From Sphagnum magellanicum (Eukaryota; Streptophyta; Sphagnopsida; Sphagnales; Sphagnaceae): a DNA stretch of 64,000 nucleotides. A program made the translations under genes and the position numbers. The DNA is taken from assembly GCA_021904315.1 (NCBI GenBank), contig CM038920.1:19344001-19408000 (forward strand). The letters run 5' to 3'. Below are positions 25,352-37,120 of the stretch, piece after piece (position 1 is the first letter of the stretch; every line of letters begins with the position of its first letter). Below the pieces are notes generated by a model. That model was not told the DNA's origin, made no database searches, and saw only the letters and a list, made by a program, of their open reading frames with translations.

Positions 25352-27812
25352 GTGAGCACAGAGTGGTTGCAGTTTGGAAAGTATGGCAAGTGCAGGGTGT
25401 TATGCAACTTCTTCATGCATGGAGCGTGTTTCAAACGAGAAGATTACATGTTCTCTCATAGCTTGAGTGACCAGGCTAGCCAGGTAAGTAAAGAGCATCG
25501 TCTCTCCTCTAACAAGCTTCATGCATCAAAGTGTTTCCTTTCTGGAAAAAGATTATGCTCGCAGCTTTCAGTTTGCGCATGACTTTGTTTTTCCCCTCAA
25601 TTAGAACATTGTTTTTTCAGTGGTCCTGTCATGTGTGTGTACTGATTGTTGTATGATCATGTGCAGGTATGCATATTTTATCAGCGTGGCCTTTGTTCTT
25701 ATGGCAGTCGTTGCAGGTATGAGCATGTAAAACTGTCCCGTCCAGTGTCAAATAATCCTCTCCCTCCCCTACCAAGACCTCCAGTGGTAGCTCTTAACTC
25801 ATCTCCAGACACAAGTAGGGCAGAAGAGTGCTCAAGCAATACCCATACACAAAGTGCCTGGCAACTCACAGAAGGCAAGGCTAATCTGGGTCCCCGATTT
25901 CTAGAAGAAGTTGATGAAAAGGATGTTGAAGAGATTGAAATGCCAACGTCCAACGACCCCAGTGAGATCCCAATCTGCGCGTTTGCAGCTGCTGGCATAT
26001 GCCCTCGGGGTGATAACTGCCCGCAGATTCATAGTGACTTCTGCCCAACTTGTGGGAAGCATTGTTTGCATCCCTTTCGTCCATCAGAATGTCATAACCA
26101 GAGGCAGCAGTGTGAACGTAACCAGAAGAAGATTGAGGCACTTCGCAAGAGCCAAGAAATTGAATGTAGTGTCTGTCTGGAGCGGGTGCTTTCAAAGCCA
26201 ACAGTTGCTGAGCGGAAATTTGGATTAATGTCCGGCTGTGATCATCCATTTTGTGTTGGCTGTATACGGGGTTGGCGGAGTGGTTCTCATGCACCAGGGA
26301 TGGACATTGATACTGTTGTGCGGGCCTGCCCAGTTTGTCGAGTAGCTTCACATTTTATAGTCCCAAGTGTTGTTTGGTACTCAAGTTCTAAAGAAAAGGA
26401 GGATATAATCAACGGCTGTAAGAACAAGCTCAGGTGTGTGCATGAGAACCGAAAGCTGTTTGTTCTATTTGATGTCCCTATCATGACTTGAGGTTTTATT
26501 ATCCATCTGACATACTACTTGACAGATGGTGACCTGATACATAACTGTCCTTTAAGGTCATACTCACCCTATTATGGACCTGTCTAATGACCAGCGAGCT
26601 GGTTGGATTTTGACTTGGAAGATTGGCGCAGCCACTCTGGTAGGCTTGTCATGTGGCTGCACCCAGCTGTGACCATCAGTCTTTTATCTGGTGGGGTGCC
26701 TGATTTGTCAATATTTGTGTATATAGATTGTGCTCTGATTTGTCATAGGTGGGTGATGTGTTGCACATGAAATGACTGGTGTACGACCTCCTTTTCAATC
26801 CCTTGAACAATTCAAGCAAACAAGGAGATCAAGTGGACATGGAGGCATAAGAGGTGACCCCAAAGTCCTTATTGGTCTCTAGGTGTTTGCATTCTTATGT
26901 GAGAACATATAGAATGCTTTACCTTAGCTCCTGATGCACACACATGTAAAAATACATGCACAATGTTTTTGTAATTGAATGAATGCTAGCGGTGTATTTG
27001 TGTGTGCGGTGATATTGATTGCAAGTATTTTGACTATGGAAATGGAACCTGTCCCTTTGGAACTAGCTGTTTCTAAGGAAACCTGCTTTTTTTGTTCTCT
27101 GTCCTTTGTGCAACTCAAATTGTCATGTCAGAGTGTAGCTGACCCCATGTGACCATGTTGTCTTAACACATTTGACAATTCCAGTTGGCATCAGATGCTC
27201 CTGCTCAGGATTTTGCATATTTAGCTGGGTTCATTTGTTGAATTTCCTTCATGTGCAGCATATGTTTGGAGATGGAAGTAGGGAGGAGGTGAAGTTAAGT
27301 CACCTTGGTGCTGCTGATGGGAACACTGTCATTGCCAAAAATGTTCGGTAAGCTTTTCAGGCTCCCCTTGCTGAAAGGTTTTCTCCTTTGTTTTTGTCCG
27401 ATCCTTAGGAGCTTTGTGGTTTTCATGAAATTCTTAACATGTTTGGTCAGGATGTAAGATGACCAAAGATGTTCAAGATGCATACATCATTTTAAGCTCA
27501 AGACTACCCTGCTGTGATTTTTTGTGGCTTCCTGACTGCAATTGCCCATGTCCTTTGATACCAGACCTTAAATGTGTTGCTGGCAGGTCAAGGGAGAAAT
27601 TATTCTGGCAGATAAAGGTTTTGAGTGTTGCAACTTCTGAAAGCTTCTGCCCTCTCTAATGCTGGAGAAGGATATCATTCTATTCTGCATTTTGAATGTT
27701 ATGTGCCACTTGTTGTAATGGTTTGCAGTTTTTGAATCCAATGTTGTTTTGATTTTCTCTTCATATGGACAGGTTATCGGACTTCTTCGACAGATTGGAT
27801 AGTGCCAGGTGA
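25352..27812 (+). pseudogene. Makorin-type RING E3 ubiquitin ligase, five exons, decayed
   Basis: Exons: 25352-25483, 25667-26433, 27010-~27073, 27259-27347, 27773-27812; the first two introns' donors and all other phases fit. The protein is a plant makorin: C3H1 finger 1, finger 2 (CIFYQRGLCSYGSRCRYEH), finger 3 (CAFAAAGICPRGDNCPQIH), the makorin Cys-His stretch FCPTCGKHCLHPFRP, a C3HC4 RING (CSVC to CPVC, about residues 211-268), finger 4 (CKYFDYGNGTCPFGTSC) and the C-terminal tail (GAADGNTVIAKNVR, then LSDFFDRLDSAR). Such proteins transfer ubiquitin to targets and bind RNA. Defects: no ATG at the expected start (GTG at 25352; TAA upstream at 25319), third Cys of finger 1 is Tyr, the exon 3 acceptor reads GG not AG, and about 7 bases are missing across the exon 3 donor. 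Reading through intron 2 gives a protein ending ...DVPIMT at 26491 that keeps the RING. Confidence 0.9.
25484..25666 (+). other. Makorin intron 1
   Basis: Donor CAG|GTAAGT and acceptor GTGCAG|GT; phase 0. It joins finger 1 directly to finger 2. Confidence 0.85.
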
Positions 27813-28756
27813 ACTGGATGGATGAGAATGCAAGCGGTAACCAACATGGAGACCCAGCTTGCCAAAAATACTAATATGACAGGAAGGACCAAGTATCCAA
27901 GGGCTTTTGACACAATAACTGCACACAACATGTGCATTCATAATCTGTAAGCTTTTTACTTTGCCCCAGCAATTCTACCTGCACTCAAACAGGTTGCCTG
28001 ACTGATCTATGGGGTAGTAAAGATTCATACCCTGTTGTCCAGATATCATGATCTGGGCAGAGATGGTAGTTGTGTTATCAAATAAGTTCTGGGTTGTCTG
28101 ACTGATCAATGGGGTAATCAGATTATTATATATACTTCCCTACACCCACTACTGGGAGCTGATGAAGTGAGTAGGTTGTTGTGGCAGCTAGTCATTGCTA
28201 TTCATAGTGAGGTTGATTGTCTGATACTTTGCAAGTGACACTTGTAATGTTAGGACCATACTGATTTTCATCATCTGAGTTTTGCTTGTACTAGAATTGA
28301 CCCAATGGTTACTCCTTCACAGTGTTGCTGTGGAGTTTTCTTTGCATTCTCATAGAGATGTCATCTTCCTACTGATAAGAACATATTGCTGGCTCGTGTT
28401 GATAGTGGCTCACCTCTAGCAGTTGGTCAGCCTTGACTTGGACGGATAGCCTTTGAATTCATCTGAAAGCATCCTGGTGATATTTGCTTGTTTTAGATAT
28501 GATCTGAGGATGTGAATTTGCGAACAAGGAGGGGAGAATATTAAAGGCCTTGGAAGTACTTTGTTTGCAACTACCAAAGAATTTGAATAGACAGTGAGAT
28601 GTGCAGTTGACATTGACACTTAAGGTGTGTTGTATTCAATGTATTCATTGAACTTTTGTTGTCGAATCCACCTGAAATGTCAGGTGTCAGTATACTATCT
28701 GAGCTATTACAGTAAAAAAACTCTTCAAATCTGTGTCAGCTTCTCTGCAATGAAAA

Positions 28757-29050
28757 TGCCAGTGTGCATTGCACCTTCAAAAGTTAGTTTCTTGGATGGG
28801 GCACATTCTTTTCTCTCTTCAGAAGAATGGAATGCTAGTAGTATGAGATGTTTTATGACCTCGTCATTTGATTCATTGCTAGGATATCGGACTCAGAAGT
28901 TTGGTTCTACTGAATTTAGAAGCACACTTGTTGTGTCAGCATGGACATCTAAAATTATTTGACAGGATCTTCAACCTTGCAGGCCTTAGCAAGATTGGGT
29001 AATTCTTAGGGTGTTGAAACAAAGTTGGGTGACTCATACACCCAGTACCT
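28757..29050 (+). other. Unassigned frame shared by both duplication arms
   Basis: From MPVCIAPSKVSFLDGAHSF to SWVTHTPST the frame is nearly continuous, with a TGA and a TAG in its second half here. The arm B copy (minus, 55075-54755) keeps the second half open but has a one-base shift in the first half. The stops differ, so an ancestral frame of about 100 codons is plausible. I do not recognise the product; it could equally be makorin 3' untranslated sequence. Confidence 0.35.
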
Positions 29051-29704
29051 AGTGACTCCAACTCCATTAGAACAAGGTCGGCTATAATGTTCAAACATCC
29101 AGAATGACAATTGTACTATGGTGAATTCGGTTATTTTTCCAAGTACTGTGAAGCCATCTCCACTGAGATAGAATAACCCATGCACTATGTTTTAATTTGT
29201 GGATTTATGTCACAATTCACCTATCCCACGGAATCTGGTCCAACCTCTAAAGCCCAAGATTGGAATGGGTGAAAATCTCTCTTTTGCCCTCCAAATTGTA
29301 ACTCAATTCAAGATTAGCCACCATGGCCATGGAATTCAAATTCATGAAATCACATTGCCCTTAATGAGCATCCATGGCATCAACAACTTTAGTTGTTTTG
29401 GACATGGTTCACATATGCCCTTATTTCAAGGGAAAAACTTTTTTTTGTTAAAGAAGAATGCCAACTTTGTTGCAAGTTCCTTCACAATAACATGAGGGAT
29501 TGACAAAGAAGCAACACATTCTAGGATGGGGTGTGATCACTACAAGTTAAAAGAACATATTTGTTGAGTTGCGACACCTACTTTCCCGGAAGGAAGTGAG
29601 GGATGCTAAAACATGACATTGCAAAGTTTTATGGTTATGTGGTTGTGTTGAATGAATCTATGAACTAATTTGAAAAAGAAATTCTACATAAAGTGGTGGA
29701 CCTT

Positions 29705-31453
29705 TAAAGTGGTGGACATTCTCCAAGCTTGGTGATTTAATGAAAATCTTTAGTTGTTGTCTTTAGAATGTTATATGAATATAGTATAGGTTGTACTTCT
29801 CTATTCAAGAACTTTGCAAAATAATGACTTGTAAACTTAATACACTTCACAAATTGTCAATAACTATATTACAAATGATACAAAATGTTTTGTAAATTCA
29901 AGGTTGTGATAATTACTCATACAAATATTTTTCTAAAACATATTTTAGCCACAACTCTAATTCAAGATTTATGTTCAAAGGTTTCAATCTAATATGCACA
30001 AATGGAAGCTTTTGGATTTAGAAGTTGGCTTACCATATTGGATTTCACATAAAATTATCATATTTGCATGATATTTCCAAAATGTGATTGCAAATATGAT
30101 ACTTCCCACAATCACAAAAAAGGGAAGTATTGGTGATAGTGTCCATTTTAACATCTAGTCATTTGTTTAGGGGGAGAAGGGGGGGGGTCCCTAAATAAAT
30201 TGATGATACCTTGTTACCACATATAGTTGGACATTCATATTGAATCTTTTGATAACCTTGTTAACATGTTTGTGTTGTAACATATGTACATATATAGATT
30301 ATAATAACTTCAATATAAACTTAGTAATATTTCAAATCTAGTTGAAGAATTGCGGATAAGTTGTATGCTTGATGTAAACTTTTTGAAAATTTATTTACAT
30401 ATAACATTATTCTAGTGATGTAGGAATTGATTATATGGGGTTCTTTGCAAAAGGTTTTGTGTGTCACTTTCACATGACCATTTTAGTCGTATGGTTGTCC
30501 TTGGAACCATTCCAAAGACAATTTCAAAATAACTACCTCATTTTCAAGCTTAATTACTTCATAACTACTTTCTTTCCTATTAACTTTCATAATAAGTATC
30601 TCTCATCTTTCCTAATAACTACTTCTATTTTATAACTACCTCACTCCTTTTTCCTATCCACCAACATGGATTTTAAAATAAAAATTAACATGTGTGTTTC
30701 ATGTCCATGAATTTTAGATTAATTTAAATTAAATTTGACATTGACATAAATGCATGAAAACATTTATTTAAAAAATAGTTGAATGTCACTAGTAGTGTGC
30801 AACTACATGGAAGTCAAATGTAATACATATGATTAGTTATTGTAAAAATTTAAGACAATGGTTACAACATGGATTCCATTCAAATCTACAAATAAAATGA
30901 CTATCATTCCAAGTTTTAGTAATCTTCAAACCCATAATTAAAAAACTATTAATTTCCAAGAAAATTGTTTCTAATGTCATGAAATTTAATGTAAATTTCC
31001 ATGCAATACAATCTATTAAAATAATTGCACATTACAAACGTTTCAAAGTATAACCTTTTTTTTAAAAATTGTTTACAAATATGTATGTGACCTTGGATGC
31101 AAGTAAGAATGGATACTTACAAAACCAATGAATAGGTGCCATTTTCCCAAGGCAAGATGTATTTAGTTATATTATTATCCACAACATATATCCCCCCCCC
31201 CCCCCCCAAATGTGGTGTGTTTATCCTTATTGCATTGAAGATTCCATTAAAGTTGCTTTGATCAATTGCATCAATAATTTTGAATAAATGATATTTCAAA
31301 TTCCATGCACCAAAACATGAACTGTTGTAGCATTGAAATGGAAGTACTTTAAATCCCATAAAAATTCTAAAAGATCTATGAAAAGTAATTGTGATAAGCG
31401 AATGATTAAGAAGGCCAAATCCTAGTAACAACAATTGTGTTGAACCCAATTCC
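29705..31453 (-). pseudogene. RLK pseudogene alpha (ectodomain end, TM, kinase start)
   Basis: On the minus strand: an LRR-like ectodomain segment (31453-31120, with YNSSCFGAWNLKY, IDQSNFNGIFNA and YVVDNN), a membrane segment near 30150-30040 (PFFVIVGSIIFAITFW), and the start of a kinase domain near 29810-29720 (YSYNILKTTTKDFH, then a TAA, then ITKLGEC). The rest of the kinase is deleted. A run of 16 C at 31192-31207 sits inside the ectodomain frame. Its nearest relative is the arm B copy, which shares the TAA. Confidence 0.8.
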
Positions 31454-31616
31454 AATTGTGTTGAATGACAATATATATTATAAAGAATTGTGAAACTTTG
31501 AGTTTATGGACCCATTGGAATACCTTTCCACATTTACAAAAAGGATAAATTAATTAAATGGACAAATGTTACATTAAATATACATGTTGAATTTAATCAT
31601 ATAATGAATGTACAAA

Positions 31617-34600
31617 TCACATCCTTTTGGAAGTGGAGCCAAATCTTTTCAATAGTGCGTTGAAAGGTTCTTGGATTAATGTGGCAATATATTGCAATCC
31701 GTTCTTTTTGTTCAATCCTTCCAAACGCTGCAAAACTTCTTGCATTTTCGGTCTTTGATTTGGGTCTTCCTATAAGAAACAAATGTCATAAAAGTTAGAT
31801 GTTTATTATGTAATTGTTATACATTACAATCAAACCATGGCAAAATGCTCCAATAAATAGGACCATATGTTCATGTCTCAATTTTCATAACATAATTTGA
31901 ACATATATCCTTCAAAAAGGAGTGTAGAAATCAACTTATATTTGTATTCAACAACATAATTTTATGTTATTTGAAACTAGGATACTCAAATTGACTTTAC
32001 ATATCAATCATGCAAATGGTTTAAGGAATTCCAAATGAAATTGAATGTACCATTTGCATGTGCAAACCTTCTTAAGAAGTTTTACATTCATTAATCAATC
32101 GAATTTAACTTATTTCACTAGTAGAAAAAGTGTGGTTTATGACTAAATTTTCGTCACAAACAATTTGCCACTAAAAGTTAGCCTAGTAGCAAATGACAAA
32201 TTATGAACGACGCTAGTTGCAAACAACAAATGAAATATTTGTTTTCATAGAATACACATATGACGATTTTAAACATGTATCCAAGGATGAGTTCTTGCGA
32301 CTACACTTACAACTACAATGTACACCAATATGTTCAAACCTAGTAACCTAAGAATGCAACACATGGCATCATTTAAATTTTTTTCAACTATTCAATTAAA
32401 GCAATTTTATTGTGCCATGTGGTGGCTTAAGATTGAACCGCGTGACAACTTAAGATTATAATCATTTAAAGTTAATTTAAGGTTGGACCACTTATGATAG
32501 GCCAATTGGCACTTGAGCTAAGCCTAGGTTAGGCCACCTAACCTAATTAAGTGCCTAATGTACCTAACCTAATTTCAAGGTAAACCATTTAAAATAGGCC
32601 ATGTGGCACTTAGGCTATGCCTAGGCCACCTAGCCATCGTGTACCTTAAGTAAGTAGGTACTTAAGTCTAGGTCTAAATTTTTACAACAAAATCCAATTT
32701 TATTTTAAATTTAACCTATTAGGTGGAGCCTATGTGATTAGCTCCTCCCATATGGCAACTAAAAAAATTTAATGTGTTTACACAAAACCAACCTATTTAT
32801 ATAGATTGTAAATTTGAAATGGAGGACAAACAATATGGGATAAAATATTAACTATAGCTCTTAGTCGCATAGTTCTAACCTAGTTGCAACTATTCCCTAA
32901 CATATACTATTACATAGCCTACCTACTAGGTAGGTAGGGTATATGTACCTATTAAATAAATAGGTAGGTAGTAGGTAGGTATATACATATAGATAAATAT
33001 GTATTATTAAATAATCTATATGTGTTATTACTAGGTAACATATGTACCTTATGTAGCTGTAATGTAATTATTTTGGTTGCATGTGCAACTAAATGTATAT
33101 ATGATGTTGTAAAAATGCAAAGACATCATGAAAAATCAACCTATTGGAAAGATGAAATAGGTCATAGTTGCAACCTAGTTGAAAAGAAGACCAAAATCCA
33201 TCCAAATTTGAAAATTAATTTCAGAGGCAACCATTCATAGTCATGAGCGACATTTAGTCGCACATAGTCGCATAAGGAATGGTTGCAAACAACAAGATTT
33301 CTACTAGTGTTTCATATTATTTCAAATATTACATTGAATCCATGATTTTAGGTTTTTGAAATTTGCTTGACCACAAATTGAATGATAAAATAAAAGATTT
33401 GGCACAAGATTTACCTTGATGCATTGAAGGGAAATTTGCAAAAATGATTTGGCTTCATTTCAATCAAACCCAACAATTGAATTATTAATTGCAACATCAA
33501 AAATTTGTTGAAATCCATCTTCTTCCTCTTGAACCTCTCGTACCCATTGGATGAACTTGCGAATGTGAATTTCATTTCCATCTAATGTCAATGGTGATCC
33601 ATTCACAAGTTGAATCAACAATACTCCAAAGCTGTACACATTACTTTTTGTCAATGCTTGATTTGAACAAATTTCCGATGCCATATATCCGCTTGTTCCT
33701 GGCCTAGAAGTTGATGCTAATGCAATCTGAATTTAATTTTTCAAAAAAGCCAATAATTTCAATGGGCGTTGCATGCATTGAACATACATGTTGAAGTTCA
33801 TAAAACTCACACCCAACATGATCGAATACCAATAGGAAACTTGACTTTTTTTTAATCACAAAAGTTACAATCCTTGTGTCATTATTTGTGCACACATTAA
33901 AAAAAAAATTGTAATATAAAATGCGTAATTTCATGAATTATTACATTAAGTGTTTTTCAAATATTCATTTTACATTGTGATTGTTTATCATATTTATTCC
34001 ATGACTTATAATAATGAAAATATAAAATTAATAAATTGTGGCCCACAAGAGTGTTCAAATTTGCAAGGTTCATAATTGCACTAAGATATAATGCCCATGC
34101 ACTTAATCAACAAAAAAAGAATGGTGGGGCACACACCACATTTTCATCCCTACCATGTAAAAATTTTGCCAACCCAAAATCAGCCAATTTTGCGGTGTGA
34201 TCCTTATCCAAAAGGATATTTCCTAGTTTGATGTCAAGATGAACAATGGTTGGATCACATTTATGATGCAAATGTGCCAATCCTTGAGTGACCCCAATAA
34301 TGATGCATATTTGTTTGTCCCAATCCAAACGTTTATCTCCATCGAGCCATTTGTCAAGAGATGAATTTGAAATGTATTCATACACCAACATGTGTTTTAA
34401 GCCTTTGATACAATAGCCCAAAATACGAATCAAATTGATATGTCGAATTGATCCCAAGGTGTTCATTTCTGATACAAAAGATTTTTTTGCACCTTCATTA
34501 TGTTCACCACACCATTCCAAAACTTTAATCGCAATCGTAATGCCTTTCCAAAAACTTTGATACACCTCACCATAGGCTCCTTTCCCCAAACTTGGTCCAA

Positions 34601-34859
34601 AATTCAATTCGTCATATGTAAAAGATTGAATATTCAAATTAAATGGCAACAATTTTATTATGGGTTGGTATTCATCGAACATCCATTTCAACCATTTTCG
34701 ATCTTGCAATATAAAATCATCATTTGGTTCGAGAAAATGAAGTTTATTAATGGCTTTTTGAAAATTCGAAAGTTCATTCAGACTCCAACTCCCAAAGTGG
34801 GAGCCCACTTGGGGGTGTGTGGGTTCATTTTCTTCCACCCTCCTACGTTCCTGGAACAT
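31617..34859 (-). pseudogene. Receptor-like/cytoplasmic Ser/Thr kinase, three exons, one in-frame stop
   Basis: Exons on the minus strand: 34859-34137, 33726-33415 and 31769-31617, all phase 0 with GT/AG borders, giving 395 codons. Exon 1 has a ~80-residue N-terminal extension, the P-loop GKGAYG (92-97), the ATP-anchoring Lys112 in IAIKVL, Glu131, the catalytic loop HLDIKLGN (207-214; HLD in place of HRD) and DFG (227-229). Exon 2 has TSRPGTSGYMASE and KSNVYSFG, where Pro of APE and Asp of the F helix are replaced. A TGA at 33460-33462 (codon 89 of exon 2) precedes exon 3, which holds the conserved Arg in QRPKM. No ectodomain or membrane segment is seen upstream. The style is of the non-RD plant RLK families (LRK10-like or SD-type), but I cannot assign it. 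Intron 2 contains a CACTA element. It may be dead, or make a protein lacking the last ~65 residues. Confidence 0.85.
32116..33309. mobile_element. Non-autonomous CACTA transposon in a kinase intron, 1194 bp
   Basis: The left end CACTAGTAGAAAAAG and the reverse-complemented right end CACTAGTAGAAATC match over the first 12 bases. A 3-bp TTT lies on both sides (32113-32115 and 33310-33312), though in a T-rich context. Subterminal copies of TAGTCGCA/TGCGACTA and GTTGCAAC occur near both ends, typical of the superfamily. There is no transposase. The middle has TAGGTAGG-type runs (32925-32985). Confidence 0.82.
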
Positions 34860-34899
34860 GAAATGTGACTCTCGGGCTTCATTCTTTGCCTACACCTTT

Positions 34900-37120
34900 G
34901 TAAACCCTTGCTTTGGTCATAACATTAAGTTAACTTAATTTGATTGAAGTTAATTTAATCTACTTAATATATTAGCTTTGTCTAACATAAGTTAATTTAA
35001 ACTAACTTAAGCATTCCTAACTTAAATGTATGCCTACTAAATAATAAATTAATATAGACTTATATTAGGTTAAAATAAGCTAAACTTTGACTAAATTAAC
35101 ATAAATTAAACTAAACATAATTGTTTAAGCTAAACTTAACCAAACTTGGCAAAACTTAACAAAATTAATATCGTAATATTTTTGCCATTTTAACACATGA
35201 TCCTCGAATAATTAATTAATTTTGAAAAATTCATTTCAACAAATGGAATATTTGTAAATATTCATTATTTTCCTTCACGATATTTTTTTGATTTAAAAGA
35301 ATGTTTTTTTTTTAAATTCAACATTTTAAAAAATAATATAATTAATGTTGAATTAACCAAGGTATTAGGGTATTAATTAGATTCAACTAGACAATAAATT
35401 TAACTAGACTTAGCAAAATTAAGTTAAATTAGACCATTAAAATAAAACTTGACTAAACATTGTTGTTTAAGATAAACTTGGCTAAATTTGGCAAAATTTG
35501 ACAAAATTTGGCTAAACATGCCTATTTAAATTGAACTTGGTAAAATTGGGCAAAAACTTAACAAAATTTGGTTAAACACAATTATTTTAGTTAACCTTGG
35601 TTAAATTTGGCAAAACTTAGCAAAATTTGGCTAAACATGGAGCCCTATTTTGATTAAACTTGGTTAAAATTGCTAAAACTTAACTAAATTTAACTAAACA
35701 TGGCTATTTTGGTTAAACTTGGTTAGAATTTGGTTAGACTTGACAAAACTTGGTTAAACATGGCTATTTAGGTTAAACTTGGTTAGATTTGGCAAAACTT
35801 GGTAAAAATTAAATAAATTAAACTAAATTAAAGTATTGATCTTAAACTTGGCAAAAATTGGTTAAACATGACTATTTAAATTAAACTTGGCAAAACATGG
35901 TTATTTAAGTGAAACTTGGTTAGACTTGGCAAAACTTAGCAAAAATTGGCTACTTAAATTAAACATGGCTCCATTTGGCAAAACTTAAATAAATTCGACT
36001 AAAATAGGGTATTGAAAATAAATTTCGAAAAACTTAAATAAATTAAGTTAAACTAAGGCATTAAAGCAAAACTTGGCAAAAAACTAACTAAACATGGTTA
36101 AACATGGCTATTTACATTAAACTTGGTTAAACTTGGCAAAATTTAACAAAATTTGGTTACTTAGGTTAAACCTAGTTACATTTGGAAAAATTTAAATAAA
36201 TTTGGCCACACAAAAGTATTGAAACAAATTTTGGCTAAACATGGCTATTTAGGTTAAACTTGGCTGAACTTGGAAAATTTTGGATAAATTAAGCTAAATT
36301 ATAGTATTGAAACAAAACTTGGCAAAATTTGGTTAAACATGGTTACTTAGGTTAAATTTAGTTAAACTTGGCAAAAATTGGATAAATTAGGGTAAATTAA
36401 GATATTGCGGCTAAACATGGTTACTTTTGTTAAATTTGGCAAAACTTAAATAAATTGGGCTAAATTAAAATATTGAAGTTAAACTTGGTAAAAAAAAAGG
36501 TTAAACTTAGATAACTTATACTAAACTAAAATATTAAGGCAAAATCTAATTAAATTTGGTTAAACATGGTTCCTTAGTTTTAAATTGGCTAGATTCAATA
36601 AAACTTGGAAAGTGGGCTAAATTAGAATATTGAAACTATATTTGGTTAAACATGACTATTTAAAAATTAAACCTGGTTAAATTTGGCAAAACTTGGATAT
36701 GTTAGGCTAAAATAAAGTATTGATGTAAAACTTGGTTAAATTTGGTTAAACATCGTTACTTATGTCAAACATGAATAAACTTGGTAAAACATGGTTAAAC
36801 TAAACCACGTAGGTTAAACTTGGTTAAATTCGGGTTAATTTTGGTTAATTTTTCTTCAATTTGGTTTTTTCTTAAACTAGTTGAAATTAGCTAAACTTAG
36901 GTAAACTCAATTATTTATAAATTTTTAGGTTAAAATTAGGATAATTATATGAAGATTATTTTTAATTATATTAAATTAGGTTACAATAAGCTAAATTAGA
37001 TTAAATTATGTTATTTAATCTAAATTAAAGTAAAATAAATTAAATTGTGTTAATGTAGGTTAATATAAATTATGGTAAATTAAACTAGACTACTTAAACA
37101 ATGGTTGGTCCATTTCAAAC
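34900..37120. repeat. Degenerate repeat field built on AAACTTGG / AAACATGG words
   Basis: For over 2 kb the plus strand repeats variants of TTAAACATGGCTATTTAGG, AAACTTGGTTAAA, TTGGCAAAACTTA and ATTAAAGTATTGA in loosely ordered blocks of roughly 60-150 bases. G occurs almost only in TTGG or ATGG, so the strands differ strongly in composition. It has no coding potential. It looks like an old satellite or transposon interior expanded by repeated local duplication. Confidence 0.8.

Larger units (their letters stand above)
26700..31453. repeat. Arm A of a large inverted duplication
   Basis: This segment reappears in reverse orientation at 50328-57100. It contains makorin exons 3-5 and downstream sequence (26700-29700), then on the minus strand an RLK fragment (29705-31453). 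Homology ends near 26700 inside makorin intron 2 and near 31453 in the RLK ectodomain. About 2 kb present in arm B (roughly 52090-54120, the kinase body) is missing here. Confidence 0.88.

Noticed and set aside
25699-26484. Long minus-strand frames opposite makorin exon 2
   Set aside because: Shadows of the real exon, whose plus-strand frame has RING and C3H motifs.
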